Counted from the first letter of the stretch, positions 17,414-27,177 are shown. The stretch: DNA of 64,000 bases from Paenibacillus tyrphae (GCF_024158745.1 NZ_JAMZAW010000016.1:1-64000), one strand, 5' to 3'. The notes: generated by a model from the letters alone, not told the origin. Translations and numbers: made by a program.

Positions 17414-18023
17414 AGCGACGCAGCAAGGCCCCCAGCCCCAATACCGCCACGGCCCCGAACATCTCGAGTTCCATATCGTGCTGCGCGTCCCACGGATCGC
17501 CTTGCGATCCAAGAAACAGCGCGCCCATCTCGGGGGCCACCAGTCCCGCAACCCACATCTCGATCAACTCGTAAAATGCGCCGGTGGCCAGCACGACGGC
17601 AACGGCAAGCGCATCCGCCGCAAATCCTCTCAAGCCCGCAAGCCTCATGAGCGCCTCCCGGATCGGTCCGGCCAGCAGCACTCCGTAAGCCAGATGCACC
17701 AGCCGGTCATACGGCAGACGCCCCCCGCCGAACAGCAGCTGCAGCAGCGGATCGATCGGCGTCGCGCCATAGGAGCCGTGCGACCCGTACGTATGAAGCG
17801 CCAAAAACAAAGCAATCCCCACATAAGAACCGTGACTGAGCGGAAACAAGCGGTAAGTTCCGATCAGCACCCCCACACACAGAAAAATCAGCAAATTTTC
17901 CAGCAGCCAGTCGAACCGGTTTAACGGCGCTATCGCCATCCATGCCCAGAATACCCCGTACGCCAGCAGGACGAAAACCGGAAACCCAGGCTTTGTTGCA
18001 GCCAATGATTTTGTCGCATTCAA
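17394..18023 (-). CDS. DUF2238 membrane protein
   Basis: A 209-residue integral membrane protein with about six segments and the DUF2238 (YjdF-like) features Tyr-Asp-Arg-Leu-Val-His, Glu-Leu-Ile-Glu-Met and Gly-Asp-x-x-Asp-Ala-Gln-His-Asp-Met. The acidic and His residues could form a metal or lipid-head site but the function is not known. The start is TTG with AGGGGGG eight bases upstream. It converges with and overlaps the phosphoesterase gene. Confidence 0.8.
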   Translation of the reverse strand: MNATKSLAATKPGFPVFVLLAYGVFWAWMAIAPLNRFDWLLENLLIFLCVGVLIGTYRLFPLSHGSYVGIALFLALHTYGSHGSYGATPIDPLLQLLFGGGRLPYDRLVHLAYGVLLAGPIREALMRLAGLRGFAADALAVAVVLATGAFYELIEMWVAGLVAPEMGALFLGSQGDPWDAQHDMELEMFGAVAVLGLGALLRRFNLFAK

Positions 18024-18119
18024 CCGCGGGACCCCCCTCTCTTTATGGCTCTATTGTAGGCCGCATCCAATTGAGGGATAAGTACTAACTTCGACTAGTA
18101 CCGGGCGGGAAGCCAACGC

Positions 18120-18159
18120 AAAAAGCCGCCATGCTTCCCATAAGGAGAAACATGGCGGC
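18120..18159 (-). terminator. Terminator of speE-speB
   Basis: GCCGCCATG (18125-18133) pairs with CATGGCGGC (18151-18159), followed on the minus strand by five T residues. It lies just after the speB stop codon. Confidence 0.85.
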
Positions 18160-18181
18160 GGCTGTTTCCGCGCGATTTAGC

Positions 18182-19051
18182 TTACTTCACCAAGCCGAGC
18201 AGCATTTCTCGAATCAGCTTGCTGGCGACAATCTGGGTCTGCTCCGTCGGGTCGTAGGCCGGGGCCACTTCGACGAGATCGGCGCCGACGAAGTTCAATT
18301 CGGAGGCGGCCATCGCATGAATCGCCGCGAGCAGCTCCTTGGACGTGATGCCGCCCGCTTCGGCAGTACCGGTACCCGGGGCGCACATCGGATCGAGCAC
18401 GTCGATGTCGATGGTCAAATAAACCGGACGTCCTGCCAGCTCCGGCAGCACCTTCTTGAGCGGCTCCAACACTTCGAACGGATAGAAGTTGATATTCTCG
18501 CGTCCGAATTGGAATTCCTCGCGGGAGCCGGAACGGATGCCGAACTGGTAAACGTTCTTGCCGCCCATGAGCAGCGCCGCTTTGCGGACCGGCGTCGAGT
18601 GGGACAACGGCTCGCCTTCGTACTGCTCGCGCAGATCGGCATGCGCATCGATGTGGATGAGCGCAAGATCCGGGTATTTCTTGTATACCTCTTGGATCAC
18701 CGGCCACGAAACGAGATGCTCGCCGCCAAGGCCGAGCGGGAACTTGCCGTCGGCCAGCAGTCCGCGCACGTATTCGCCAATGATGTCGAGGCTGCGGCCC
18801 GGGTTGCCGAACGGCAGCAGCAGGTCGCCTGCGTCGAAATAAGTGATGTCTTCCAAGCTTTTATCCAAATACGGGCTGTATTCCTCCAGGCCGATCGACA
18901 CCTCGCGGATGCGCGAAGGGCCGAACCGGGAACCGGGACGGAAGCTGACGGTATAGTCCATCGGCATGCCGTAAATGACGGCGCGGGACGCCGCATAGTC
19001 GTCCGAGCTCAGAATGAACACATTGCCGGAATATTTTTGATCAAGTTTCAT
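18182..19051 (-). CDS. speB: Agmatinase
   Basis: A 289-residue ureohydrolase that splits agmatine into putrescine and urea. The dimanganese ligands are seen in Gly-Gly-Glu-His, His-Ile-Asp-Ala-His-Ala-Asp and Thr-Ile-Asp-Ile-Asp-Val-Leu-Asp-Pro. It lies 20 bases downstream of speE, so the two are one operon for spermidine synthesis, as in B. subtilis. Confidence 0.95.
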   Translation of the reverse strand: MKLDQKYSGNVFILSSDDYAASRAVIYGMPMDYTVSFRPGSRFGPSRIREVSIGLEEYSPYLDKSLEDITYFDAGDLLLPFGNPGRSLDIIGEYVRGLLADGKFPLGLGGEHLVSWPVIQEVYKKYPDLALIHIDAHADLREQYEGEPLSHSTPVRKAALLMGGKNVYQFGIRSGSREEFQFGRENINFYPFEVLEPLKKVLPELAGRPVYLTIDIDVLDPMCAPGTGTAEAGGITSKELLAAIHAMAASELNFVGADLVEVAPAYDPTEQTQIVASKLIREMLLGLVK

Positions 19052-19071
19052 CAGTCGCTAGTCTCCTCCGC

Positions 19072-19899
19072 TTACTTCGTCAAATCTTCCACGAATTTCG
19101 GCAGTACGAAAGCCGCCTTATGCAGACGCGGCGAGTAGTACTTCGTGTCGATCTCCGGAATTTTCGTTTCGTCGACGGCGAGCGGATCGTGTTTTTTGCT
19201 GCCCATGGTGAAGGTCCAGAGGCCGCTCGGATATGTCGGAATGTTCGCACAGTAGACGCGGACGATCGGGAAAATTTGCTTCACGTCGCGGTTGACGTTT
19301 TGGATCAGATCCGCTTTGAACCACGGATTGTCCGTTTGGGCTACGAAAATGCCGTCTTCCTTCAGCGCGTCGTAGATGCCTTTATAGAAGCCCTGTGTGA
19401 ACAGGTTTACCGCCGGACCGACCGGTTCGGTGGAATCGACCATGATCACGTCGTACGTGTTCTTATGATCGTGGATGTGCATGTAGCCGTCGTTCACGAT
19501 CACTTCCACGCGCGGGTTGTCCAGTTCGCCTGCGATGGTCGGCAAGAATTGCTTGGAGTACTCGATGACTTTGCCGTCGATGTCGACCAGCACCGCTTTT
19601 TCCACTTCCGGGTGCTTCATGACTTCGCGGATGACGCCGCCGTCGCCGCCGCCGACCACGAGCACGTGCTTCGGATTCGGATGCGTATAGAGTGCCGGAT
19701 GCGCAACCATCTCATGGTAAACGAATTCGTCCTTCACGGTCGTCATGACCATGCCGTCGAGCACGAGCATCGTGCCCCATTCTTCCGTCTCGATCATCGC
19801 GAGATCTTGGAAGTCGGTTTTTTCGGTGACGTGCGTTTTGGTGATTTTTGCCGTAATGCCGAAGTTATCGGTCTGTTTCTCCGTGTACCACAATTCCAT
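19072..19899 (-). CDS. speE: Spermidine synthase
   Basis: A 275-residue aminopropyltransferase joining decarboxylated SAM and putrescine. The cofactor loop Gly-Gly-Gly-Asp-Gly-Gly and the catalytic Asp in Val-Asp-Ser-Thr-Glu-Pro are present. The length is usual for the short Bacillus enzyme. The ATG at 19899 has AAAGGTGG eight bases upstream. An in-frame GTG four codons earlier overlaps that site. It is the first gene of the speE-speB operon. Confidence 0.95.
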   Translation of the reverse strand: MELWYTEKQTDNFGITAKITKTHVTEKTDFQDLAMIETEEWGTMLVLDGMVMTTVKDEFVYHEMVAHPALYTHPNPKHVLVVGGGDGGVIREVMKHPEVEKAVLVDIDGKVIEYSKQFLPTIAGELDNPRVEVIVNDGYMHIHDHKNTYDVIMVDSTEPVGPAVNLFTQGFYKGIYDALKEDGIFVAQTDNPWFKADLIQNVNRDVKQIFPIVRVYCANIPTYPSGLWTFTMGSKKHDPLAVDETKIPEIDTKYYSPRLHKAAFVLPKFVEDLTK

Positions 19900-20182
19900 A
19901 TGTAATTCCACCTTTCGTTCGGTTCGTTAGGGCCGGCCGGACAAGGGCCGGAAGACGGGCGGACATCTGCTTTTTTCCAAGGATTCAGCTTGTCTCTGGC
20001 ATGTCAAATTGTATTATAGAGTATCTCCCCAAAATTGCAAATACAAAGAGGGTCGTTCCGTCCGTTTTTCAAAAAAAATTAACGTTTCCGCCAGCCCTGC
20101 GTGAATACGTGCTGCTATGTTTTTCCATACTGGAAATAGAGACGGAAAGCATCAGTGGAAAGACGAAAGGAGCTGACGGAAC

Positions 20183-22249
20183 GTGTCGGATATGCCCAAA
20201 AAACAACCTGCGCCAGAACACGGCGGAGCGCTCCGCTTCGCCCGGCGGCTCAAGGCGTGGTTGTCGTTCTCGTTGACGTGCCTGCTGCTTGGCGCCGGAA
20301 TTATGATCGTGCTGCTGCTGTTCATGCGCTCGCAGGCGCTTCCCGTATCCAAGACGGAGGCGGCATCGGAGATGTACGACGTGCACGGCGAGCTGATCGA
20401 AGCGTACGGCGCGGTGAAAAACCGGCAGAGCGTATCGCTGCGGGACATTTCCCCGAAGCTGCTCGAAGCGACGTTGGCGGTGGAAGACCGCACATTCTAC
20501 CAGCACTACGGGTTCGATCCGAAAGGGATCGTCCGGGCGGCCTGGGTCAACCTCCAGCATATGTCCAAGGTGCAGGGGGCCGGCACGATTACGCAGCAGC
20601 TCGCGCGCAATCTGTACTTGTCGCACGAGCGGACGTGGAGCCGCAAAATCAAGGAAACGTATTACGCCGTGCAAATGGAACTGCAAATGAGCAAGGACCA
20701 AATTCTGGAGCAATATTTGAATCAAATTTATTACGGGCATGCGACGTACGGCATCGGGGCGGCGGCGAAGCTCTTTTTCGGCAAAGAGGCCAAGGAACTG
20801 ACGCTGGCCGAAAGCGCGCTGCTCGCCGGCGTCCCGAAAGGACCGCGTTATTATTCGCCCTATTACGATATGGACAGTGCGCTCGACCGGCAAAAAACGG
20901 TGCTGCAGACGATGGTGGAAGCAGGTTACATCACGTCCGCCGAAGCGGACCAGGCGGCGCGGGAAAAGCTGCACATTCTGCCGCTGGAGGAGCATAAAAA
21001 AGCGGTGACGGCCCCCTACTTCCGCGACTATGTACGAGGCGCGGCGGCCGAGCTGCTCGGCCTCGAAGACAAGGAATTCGTCGAAAGCGGCCTGCGGATT
21101 TATACGACGCTGGACTTAAAGGCGCAGGCCGTCGCCGAGGAAGTCGTGGCGAAGCAGCTGGAAAAATATCCGGAGCTGCAGGCGGCGCTTGTCGCCATCG
21201 ATCCGCGCACCGGGTACGTCAAAGCGATGGTCGGCGGACGCAATTACGCCCAAAACCAGTACAACCGGGCGCTGTCCAGCACGCGGCAGCCGGGGTCGTC
21301 GTTCAAGCCGATCGTGTATTTGACGGCGCTGAAGGAACAGGGATTCACTCCGTCCACCCGCTACAAAAGCGAGCCGACGACATTCACCTACGATCAGGGA
21401 CGGCAATCCTATACGCCGAACAACTTCGGCAACGCCTATTACGATTGGATCGACATGCGGACGGCCATCGCCAAATCGGATAACATCTACGCCGTGCATA
21501 CGGTGCTGGAAACGGGGCCGGACCGCGTCATCGAAATGGCTCGCCGGATGGGAATCACGAGCCCGATGAAGCCGATGCCTTCGCTCGCGCTGGGCACGTT
21601 CCCCGTCAGCCCTTACGAGATGGCCTCGGCCTTCGGCATCCTCGCCAACCAGGGCGTGCGCGTCGAGCCGACGGCTATCGTGCGCATCGAGGACCGCCGC
21701 GGGCGGGTGCTGTACGAGGCGAAGCCGAAGCAGGAAACGGTCATTGAGCCCGCCTATACCTACGTGCTGACGCAGCTGATGGAGAGCGTCTTCGACCAAG
21801 GCGGCACGGGCAGCCGCGTGTCCAGCGTGATCAAGCGCCCCGTAGCGGGCAAAACCGGCACGACGGACACGGACGCCTGGCTCGTCGGCTATACGCCCGA
21901 GCTATCGACCGCCGTCTGGGTGGGCTATGACAAAGGGCGCAACATCAACAACGTCGAATCGCACCTGGCCGCTCCGCTCTTCGCGGAGTTTACGGAGCGG
22001 ACGCTGGAATCGGTGCCGCCGAAGCTGTTCCCGGTACCGGAAGGTGTCGTGAGCGTATATGTCGACCCGGCGACAGGCAAGCTGGCAAACGACGACTGCC
22101 CAGGCTCGCGAATGGAAACGTTCATTCAAGGGACGGAGCCGACGGAATACTGCACGCAACAGCCCGGGAAAAACGATGTGGGCAAATCTGGCAAAGGAAA
22201 GCAGAATCGCTCTTGGTGGGAAGACTTGAAGCGCTGGTGGAGCAGCTAA
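20183..22249 (+). CDS. pbpG: Class A penicillin-binding protein, PbpG-like
   Basis: A 688-residue bifunctional peptidoglycan synthase. It has a cytoplasmic N-terminus, one membrane segment (about 28-49), a GT51 glycosyltransferase with catalytic Glu101 (Val-Glu-Asp-Arg-Thr-Phe) and a transpeptidase with Ser372-x-x-Lys375, Ser432-Asp-Asn434 and Lys557-Thr-Gly559. The start is GTG with AAAGGAG ten bases upstream. In B. subtilis pbpG (ywhE) lies next to speEB and ywhD, as here, and has a role in sporulation. Confidence 0.92.
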   Translation: MSDMPKKQPAPEHGGALRFARRLKAWLSFSLTCLLLGAGIMIVLLLFMRSQALPVSKTEAASEMYDVHGELIEAYGAVKNRQSVSLRDISPKLLEATLAVEDRTFYQHYGFDPKGIVRAAWVNLQHMSKVQGAGTITQQLARNLYLSHERTWSRKIKETYYAVQMELQMSKDQILEQYLNQIYYGHATYGIGAAAKLFFGKEAKELTLAESALLAGVPKGPRYYSPYYDMDSALDRQKTVLQTMVEAGYITSAEADQAAREKLHILPLEEHKKAVTAPYFRDYVRGAAAELLGLEDKEFVESGLRIYTTLDLKAQAVAEEVVAKQLEKYPELQAALVAIDPRTGYVKAMVGGRNYAQNQYNRALSSTRQPGSSFKPIVYLTALKEQGFTPSTRYKSEPTTFTYDQGRQSYTPNNFGNAYYDWIDMRTAIAKSDNIYAVHTVLETGPDRVIEMARRMGITSPMKPMPSLALGTFPVSPYEMASAFGILANQGVRVEPTAIVRIEDRRGRVLYEAKPKQETVIEPAYTYVLTQLMESVFDQGGTGSRVSSVIKRPVAGKTGTTDTDAWLVGYTPELSTAVWVGYDKGRNINNVESHLAAPLFAEFTERTLESVPPKLFPVPEGVVSVYVDPATGKLANDDCPGSRMETFIQGTEPTEYCTQQPGKNDVGKSGKGKQNRSWWEDLKRWWSS

Positions 22250-22311
22250 AAGCCGGGGAACCAAAAAGGATGGCGTAAGGCAGGCGGAAAATGTATTGTT
22301 AGCGGAAACAC

Positions 22312-22340
22312 AAAAAGGCAGACCTACGGTCTGCCTTTTT
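22312..22340 (+). terminator. Terminator of pbpG
   Basis: Near-perfect hairpin, AAAAAGGCAGACC with GGTCTGCCTTTTT and a three-base loop. A-run and T-run flank it on both sides, so it may also stop transcripts of the convergent ywhD. Confidence 0.9.
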
Positions 22341-22427
22341 GCTGTCCTAGTATATGATGCATATACTAGCCATTAGTATACATCGTTAAAGCAAACGGTA
22401 CAAGACCGTCACATAATGTACAAAAAT

Positions 22428-22955
22428 TTAATTGGCCAGCGCTTCATGCAGCGCGGCATCGGAACGCTGCCACATGTCCGGATCGTTGTCCACCAGCAAT
22501 TGCTTGAGCGCCTCTTTTTGCTCCGGCCCGAGATTATCCAGCATGATGCGGCGTTTGAGCGCATAATCCATCCGGTTCACATGGTCGACGAGCAGCTTCC
22601 AGCCTTTGCGCGCTTCGGTATCGATCCGCATCTCGCAGGAGGTGACGCCGGCATAGTACTTGCCCTCTTCCTTAAAATCGACCGCCACCCATACGATCCA
22701 GCACGGACGGCCGTTCGGCACTTCTTCGGCGTTAACGGTAAACTTGATGCCTTTCTCCACCTTGCTCTTCGCGTGCAGCGCCCCCAGATCGAGATATGCC
22801 TCCGCCCCGTCGATAATGACGCTGGAGAGCTGGCTCAGATCGATGGAGCCCTGTCCGAAGCCGCGGTGCTTCGTCTCCTTGCTGCTGATGATGTTCAAGG
22901 TCGGCAGCTTCTTCTTCGTATCCGCCGCCTGCGCGTTTTGTTCATTTATATCCAT
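22428..22955 (-). CDS. ywhD: YwhD family protein
   Basis: A 175-residue soluble protein of the YwhD family. Recognisable features are an Asn-Ile-Ile-Ser N-terminal strand, a His-Arg-Gly-Phe-Gly-x-Gly motif and a charged C-terminal helical part. Its function is unknown. A GGTGG site precedes the ATG. The synteny with pbpG and speEB supports the call. Confidence 0.88.
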   Translation of the reverse strand: MDINEQNAQAADTKKKLPTLNIISSKETKHRGFGQGSIDLSQLSSVIIDGAEAYLDLGALHAKSKVEKGIKFTVNAEEVPNGRPCWIVWVAVDFKEEGKYYAGVTSCEMRIDTEARKGWKLLVDHVNRMDYALKRRIMLDNLGPEQKEALKQLLVDNDPDMWQRSDAALHEALAN

Positions 22956-23185
22956 CCGTGCACCACCTGTTTCACGTGATAATAAGCTATTTCCAAAATG
23001 TCCCGATCCGCTGCAGCCAAGCGGCAGCCTGAAACTGCAGATATCAAAATTGTACTAAAAAGCGGTCCCCCCGGCAAGTTCGGCTCTTGCGCATAGCCGC
23101 CGATTCTTTTTCGATACGGTAGAAATAATCCTCGTCCCCCCCACATATACATGCTGTAGATGCTTGTCAACGGGGTGAATATTGG

Positions 23186-25396
23186 ATGAAAATACGACTC
23201 GGCTACCGAATCGCAACATGGGGCTCGATCTTTGCTCTTACCTTCACGGCCACGCTGCTGACGAACGTCCTGCCGGAATCCGGCCCGCAGCCGATCAAGT
23301 CGGCGGCAGGGTGGATGCTGCCCGCAGATGCCGCCATTCCTTCCGCCTTTCCTGTAGACGAACCGGCGAACCCGCTGACGATGCTCAAACCCGTCCCTTC
23401 GATGACGGGTCGCGCCGTCGTCGCCGCGCCCCGCTGGCCTTACGCCAAAGGACAAGCGGACGGCTCGTCTACGGGCATCTTCCTGCCCTCCGGCGGAGCG
23501 CTCCCGGCCAGCGCGCGTCTGAACGAACCGGTCGCACCTCCGCCCGCGCCGCCCAGTCTGCCGGCACGCCCGGCGGAGAAGCCGGCTCCGAAGCCGCTCA
23601 GCGACCGGATCGTGGAATATCACCTGAGCGCGGAGCTGGACGCGCAGGGCAAATCGATCCGCGGCACGTCGGCATTGACCTGGAAAAACCCTGGAAGCGC
23701 ACCCGTTCAGGAATTGTATTTTCATTTGTATCCGAACGCCTTCGAATCGAAGAAATCGACCTTCATGAAAGAGTCCGGCGGAAAGCTGCGGCAGGACGCG
23801 AGCAAGGAAGGCAGCTTCGGAAACATGACCGTCAGCTCGATCAAGACGCTGGACGGCAACGAAATCGAGCTCGGCGACCGGATCGAATACGTCCAGCCGG
23901 ACGACGGCAACAAGGATGACAGAACGCTGATCAAGGTGCCGCTGCCCAAAGCGGTCGGACCCGGCGAGAAGGTGACGCTGCGCACCGATTTTTCGGTCAA
24001 GCTGCCGCAGGTGTTCGCCCGGATGGGGTATGCCGGAGATTTCGTCATGGCCGGCCAATGGTTTCCCAAAGTTGCCGTCTATGAACCCAAAGGAGTCCGC
24101 GGGCGGGCGGACGAAGGCTGGAACCTGCACCAATATCACGGCAACTCGGAATTTTATTCGGACTTCGGCATCTTCGACGTCAAGCTGAAGGTTCCCTCCG
24201 CTTATACCGTAGCGGCCACCGGCTTTCCCACCAAACCCGTCACCGACGACGGCAAGACGAGAACCTACACCTTCTATGCCGACGACGTGCACGATTTTGC
24301 CTGGTCGGCCTCGCCGCGTTTCGTTTATTTCGAAGAGCCTTACGCGACTCCCCATCTGCCCGGCGTCCGCATCAAGCTGTATCTCGATCCGAAGCACGAG
24401 CGTCTCAAGGCCCGCTACATGACCGCCGCCAAAAAAGCGCTGGCCCGCTATTCCCAATGGTACGGCAGCTACCCGTATTCGACCTTGTCGATCGTCGTGC
24501 CGCCCGCAGACGGCAACGGCGCCGGAGGCATGGAATATCCGACGCTCGTGACCGCCTGGGGAGCCGCTGAAGAAAACCCGTCGCTGGAGCTTGAACGGGT
24601 CGTCGTGCACGAGATCGGCCATCAGTTCTGGTACGGGATGGTGGCCAGCAATGAATTCGAGGAAGCATGGCTCGACGAAGGCTTCACCTCGTATGCCGAA
24701 GACCGGATCATGGAAGCGGAATACGGCGTGCGCCCGAACCTGCTCGTCGAATCGAGCTACATTACGAATCCGGCGGCGCTCAAGCTGCATTCGTGGAACT
24801 ACGGCGGACACAATCAATACGCCGAGAATGTCTATACCCGCGCGAAGCTTGTGCTCAAGGCGATGGAACGGCAGGCCGGGCTGGAGACGATGGATAAAAT
24901 TTTGCGCACCTATTTCCAGCGCTGGAAGTTCAAGCATCCGGGTACGGCCGATTTTCAAAGGACGGTCGAGGACGTAACGAAAACAAGCTGGCAGGAATTT
25001 TTCCATCAATACATCTATAACGGCATGATGGTCGACTACGCCGTCACCGGAATCAAGGTCCGGAAAGCGGCCGAAAACGGGCAGCCCGTCTATGAGAACA
25101 GCGTACAGCTTCGCAAGCTGGGCGGTACCTACCACAATGTGCCGATCCGCTTTCGCTTCGCCGACGGCTCGGAGCTGGATAAGACGTGGGACGGCGTCGA
25201 CAGCGAAGTAATCATGAAGCTGAATCACGCCTCTCCGCTCGCTTGGGTATCGCTCGATCCGCAGCATTCTATCGTACTGGAAAACAAGCGGATCAACAGC
25301 TTTATGAAAACGGAGGTCGACACCAAGCTGTCCGTTCGATGGAACGTGGGGATCGTCAAATTTTTGGAGACCTTGTTCGGCTGGGTCGTCTGGTGA
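23186..25396 (+). CDS. Exported or membrane-anchored M1-family metallopeptidase
   Basis: A 736-residue protein. An N-terminal hydrophobic segment (about 8-28) is followed by a Pro/Ala-rich linker (about 50-138), then an M1-type beta domain. The catalytic region has Gly-Gly-Met-Glu-Tyr (447-451, in place of GAMEN) and the zinc motif His475-Glu476-x2-His479 with Glu498 18 residues on (Trp-Leu-Asp-Glu-Gly-Phe). This is the full gluzincin set, so it should be active on peptides outside the cell. The ATG has GGGGTG upstream. The downstream membrane-protein gene begins ten bases after its stop. Confidence 0.88.
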   Translation: MKIRLGYRIATWGSIFALTFTATLLTNVLPESGPQPIKSAAGWMLPADAAIPSAFPVDEPANPLTMLKPVPSMTGRAVVAAPRWPYAKGQADGSSTGIFLPSGGALPASARLNEPVAPPPAPPSLPARPAEKPAPKPLSDRIVEYHLSAELDAQGKSIRGTSALTWKNPGSAPVQELYFHLYPNAFESKKSTFMKESGGKLRQDASKEGSFGNMTVSSIKTLDGNEIELGDRIEYVQPDDGNKDDRTLIKVPLPKAVGPGEKVTLRTDFSVKLPQVFARMGYAGDFVMAGQWFPKVAVYEPKGVRGRADEGWNLHQYHGNSEFYSDFGIFDVKLKVPSAYTVAATGFPTKPVTDDGKTRTYTFYADDVHDFAWSASPRFVYFEEPYATPHLPGVRIKLYLDPKHERLKARYMTAAKKALARYSQWYGSYPYSTLSIVVPPADGNGAGGMEYPTLVTAWGAAEENPSLELERVVVHEIGHQFWYGMVASNEFEEAWLDEGFTSYAEDRIMEAEYGVRPNLLVESSYITNPAALKLHSWNYGGHNQYAENVYTRAKLVLKAMERQAGLETMDKILRTYFQRWKFKHPGTADFQRTVEDVTKTSWQEFFHQYIYNGMMVDYAVTGIKVRKAAENGQPVYENSVQLRKLGGTYHNVPIRFRFADGSELDKTWDGVDSEVIMKLNHASPLAWVSLDPQHSIVLENKRINSFMKTEVDTKLSVRWNVGIVKFLETLFGWVVW

Positions 25397-25406
25397 GGTG
25401 ATGAAC

Positions 25407-26219
25407 ATGTGGAATCGGATTAAAAAGGGCTGGGCCATCGCCTGGCATCAGCCGTTCGCCGTCTTCGCTCTATTTCTCTACAATCTGCTGTGGGGCGTCG
25501 TCTTGTATAAACTCATTCAGTCAGTCGTGCTCCCCCTCCTTCACCGGTATCCCGGCGGGGCGCTTCCCGGCGAGTCGGTACGGCTGTTCTGGGTGGAGGG
25601 CCAATTTCAATTGATGAAGACCGACCTGATCGTACCGTACCTATGGACGGGGCTCGGCCTGCTCGGGCTCCGGATGCTGCTGCATCCCGCGCTGAATGCC
25701 GGAGTCTTCTACTCCCTTCGGTACCGGGAGCTGAATGCGGGCTACCGGTTTGTAGCCGGCATCCGCAAGCTGTTCTTCCCGTTCCTCGGGCTGTATGCGC
25801 TCCAGCTCGTCCTGACGATCGGCCCGCTTTACTGGCTTGCGCCTCACGCCGCGAAGCAATTCGCCGTCCATGCCTCCTACGCTTCGCTGGGGCAAGCGCT
25901 GCTGCCCGCCTTGGCCTTGTACGCCGCCTACCTGTTCCTGCTGCAGCTGCTGTTCCTGTTCCTGCAGATTGGTAAAACGGACGGAAGGTCCACGTTGTAC
26001 ACGCTGCTGTTCGCCTTCCGGCATCTGCCGGTCATCGCGCTGGCCGCGCTGGCGGTCGCCACTCTGTCGATTGTGTTGTCCGCCGCCGTCATGGTGTCGT
26101 CTTTCTGGTGGGCAGGCTTCGCGGCGCTCGTTCTCATGCAGGCGTACCGGCTGGTGCAAATGTTCTTCAAGGTATGGGAGATCGGCACGCAGTATGCGCT
26201 TTGGGCGGAGAAGGCATAG
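25407..26219 (+). CDS. Multi-pass membrane protein, function unknown
   Basis: A 270-residue protein with about six hydrophobic segments, basic near the N-terminus and with a Trp-Ala/Tyr-Gln C-terminal end. I do not recognise a family. The ATG at 25407 has GAGGTG six bases upstream; GTG and ATG codons just before it are in frame but overlap that site. Its close spacing behind the M1 peptidase gene and a shared terminator downstream indicate one operon, so it may anchor or assist the peptidase. Confidence 0.7.
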   Translation: MWNRIKKGWAIAWHQPFAVFALFLYNLLWGVVLYKLIQSVVLPLLHRYPGGALPGESVRLFWVEGQFQLMKTDLIVPYLWTGLGLLGLRMLLHPALNAGVFYSLRYRELNAGYRFVAGIRKLFFPFLGLYALQLVLTIGPLYWLAPHAAKQFAVHASYASLGQALLPALALYAAYLFLLQLLFLFLQIGKTDGRSTLYTLLFAFRHLPVIALAALAVATLSIVLSAAVMVSSFWWAGFAALVLMQAYRLVQMFFKVWEIGTQYALWAEKA

Positions 26220-26259
26220 CCCTATTCCCCCGTTAAAGTTAAATAGTGCCAAAATTCGA

Positions 26260-26299
26260 GAACGCCGTCTTCCGAAACTGCCGGAAGATGACGTTCTTT
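26260..26299 (+). terminator. Terminator of the M1 peptidase operon
   Basis: A 15-bp stem with one mismatch (arms 26260-26274 and 26281-26295, a GAACG end pairing with CGTTC) followed by TTTT. Confidence 0.8.
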
Positions 26300-26339
26300 T
26301 GGCTTATAAACAAAAAGTTTCATAAATAAGCATTGATTT

Positions 26340-26356
26340 TGTGACAATTATGTGAC
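26340..26356 (+). promoter_or_regulatory. WalR-like direct repeat upstream of the cell-wall hydrolase
   Basis: TGTGAC, five bases, TGTGAC. The WalR (YycF) box is TGTWAH-N5-TGTWAH; each half here differs only at the fourth base. WalR controls cell-wall hydrolase genes in Bacillus, and the next gene is one. The match is imperfect, so this is a candidate only. Confidence 0.3.
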
Positions 26357-26421
26357 AAAGGGAGGAAAACGTCATGTTTGCTCGAATATATGTACTCGGA
26401 ATTAAAAAAAGAAAATTTTGC

Positions 26422-26544
26422 CGAATTTCTGTTCGCAGAAAACGGGGGATCCATTTTTGGGTGAATTGATCTCGCAGTAGAGTGATCATAGGGAACCTTC
26501 AACCGAACCCTCAAGCTAACCTCGTAGGCACCGGAAGGGGAAAC
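26422..26544 (+). promoter_or_regulatory. Cyclic di-AMP riboswitch (ydaO/yuaA class)
   Basis: The sequence carries the class signatures in order: CGGGGGATCC, then TTTTTGGGTGAATTG, a GTAG/AGGG region, CCGAACCC, AGCTAACCTCGTAGGC and a closing GGAAGGGG. These match the ydaO/yuaA consensus that binds c-di-AMP and usually turns off expression of wall hydrolases and osmolyte or K+ transport genes. Here it precedes an NlpC/P60 hydrolase. No terminator hairpin with a T run lies between it and the start codon, and the likely ribosome site (GAAGGGG) is inside its 3' end, so control may act on translation. Confidence 0.92.
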
Positions 26545-26548
26545 TTCT

Positions 26549-27016
26549 TTGAAAAAGCTTGTAGGTTTTGCATTTTCTTTGACCCTGTTTTGCAGCATTT
26601 CGGTCGGTAGCGTTTTTGCAGAAACCCCACTAAGCGCAGCGGTTAACGAGGCTATGGGCACGCCCTACAAGTACGCGGGCACCACGACCAAAGGCTTCGA
26701 TTGCTCGGGCTATACTTCCTGGGTATTCGACAAATTCGGCGTCGATCTGCCGCATACGTCCAAAGGCCAAGCCGAGCTTGGTACCGAGGTGGCCAAAGAC
26801 CAGCTTCGTCCCGGCGACCTGGTGTTCTTCAACACCGATGGCAAAGGGATCTCCCACGTCGGCGTATACGTAGGCGAAGGCAAGTTCTATCACTCCGCTA
26901 CGGATCAAGGCGTCACCGTTACGAAACTCAGTGACTCCTACTACGCCAAGCGTTACGTCACGGCGCGGCGCGTCCTGTCGGACGAGCAGTACACGCAAGT
27001 GATGACTGACAAGTAA
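26549..27016 (+). CDS. Secreted NlpC/P60 peptidoglycan endopeptidase
   Basis: A 155-residue protein with a signal peptide (about 1-24, Val-Phe-Ala cleavage) and a single NlpC/P60 domain with Cys52 (Asp-Cys-Ser-Gly-Tyr), His103 (Ser-His-Val-Gly-Val) and a polar His115. It should cut gamma-D-Glu-diamino acid bonds in wall peptides. There are no LysM or SH3 binding repeats. The start is TTG, with AAGGGG just upstream inside the c-di-AMP riboswitch. It is a single-gene unit ending in a long hairpin. Confidence 0.92.
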   Translation: MKKLVGFAFSLTLFCSISVGSVFAETPLSAAVNEAMGTPYKYAGTTTKGFDCSGYTSWVFDKFGVDLPHTSKGQAELGTEVAKDQLRPGDLVFFNTDGKGISHVGVYVGEGKFYHSATDQGVTVTKLSDSYYAKRYVTARRVLSDEQYTQVMTDK

Positions 27017-27177
27017 ATTTAACACCTGAACGGAAGTTTCCCGTACCTTCGAAAGCCCTCAGCGTTTGCCTGCTCTGCGTTCGTTCCAACGAACAGCCGA
27101 CCGGACAAGCCTGCAGGGCTTTCCGTCTTTAGCGGAAGAAGAGCTGGCCTCTCTCGGTTCAACGGTTGTGAATAAGC

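Noticed and set aside
22946..25438. 830-codon open frame on the minus strand
   Set aside because: It is the complement of the M1 peptidase gene, which has clear catalytic motifs, a ribosome site and conserved structure. The antisense reading has no recognisable domain.
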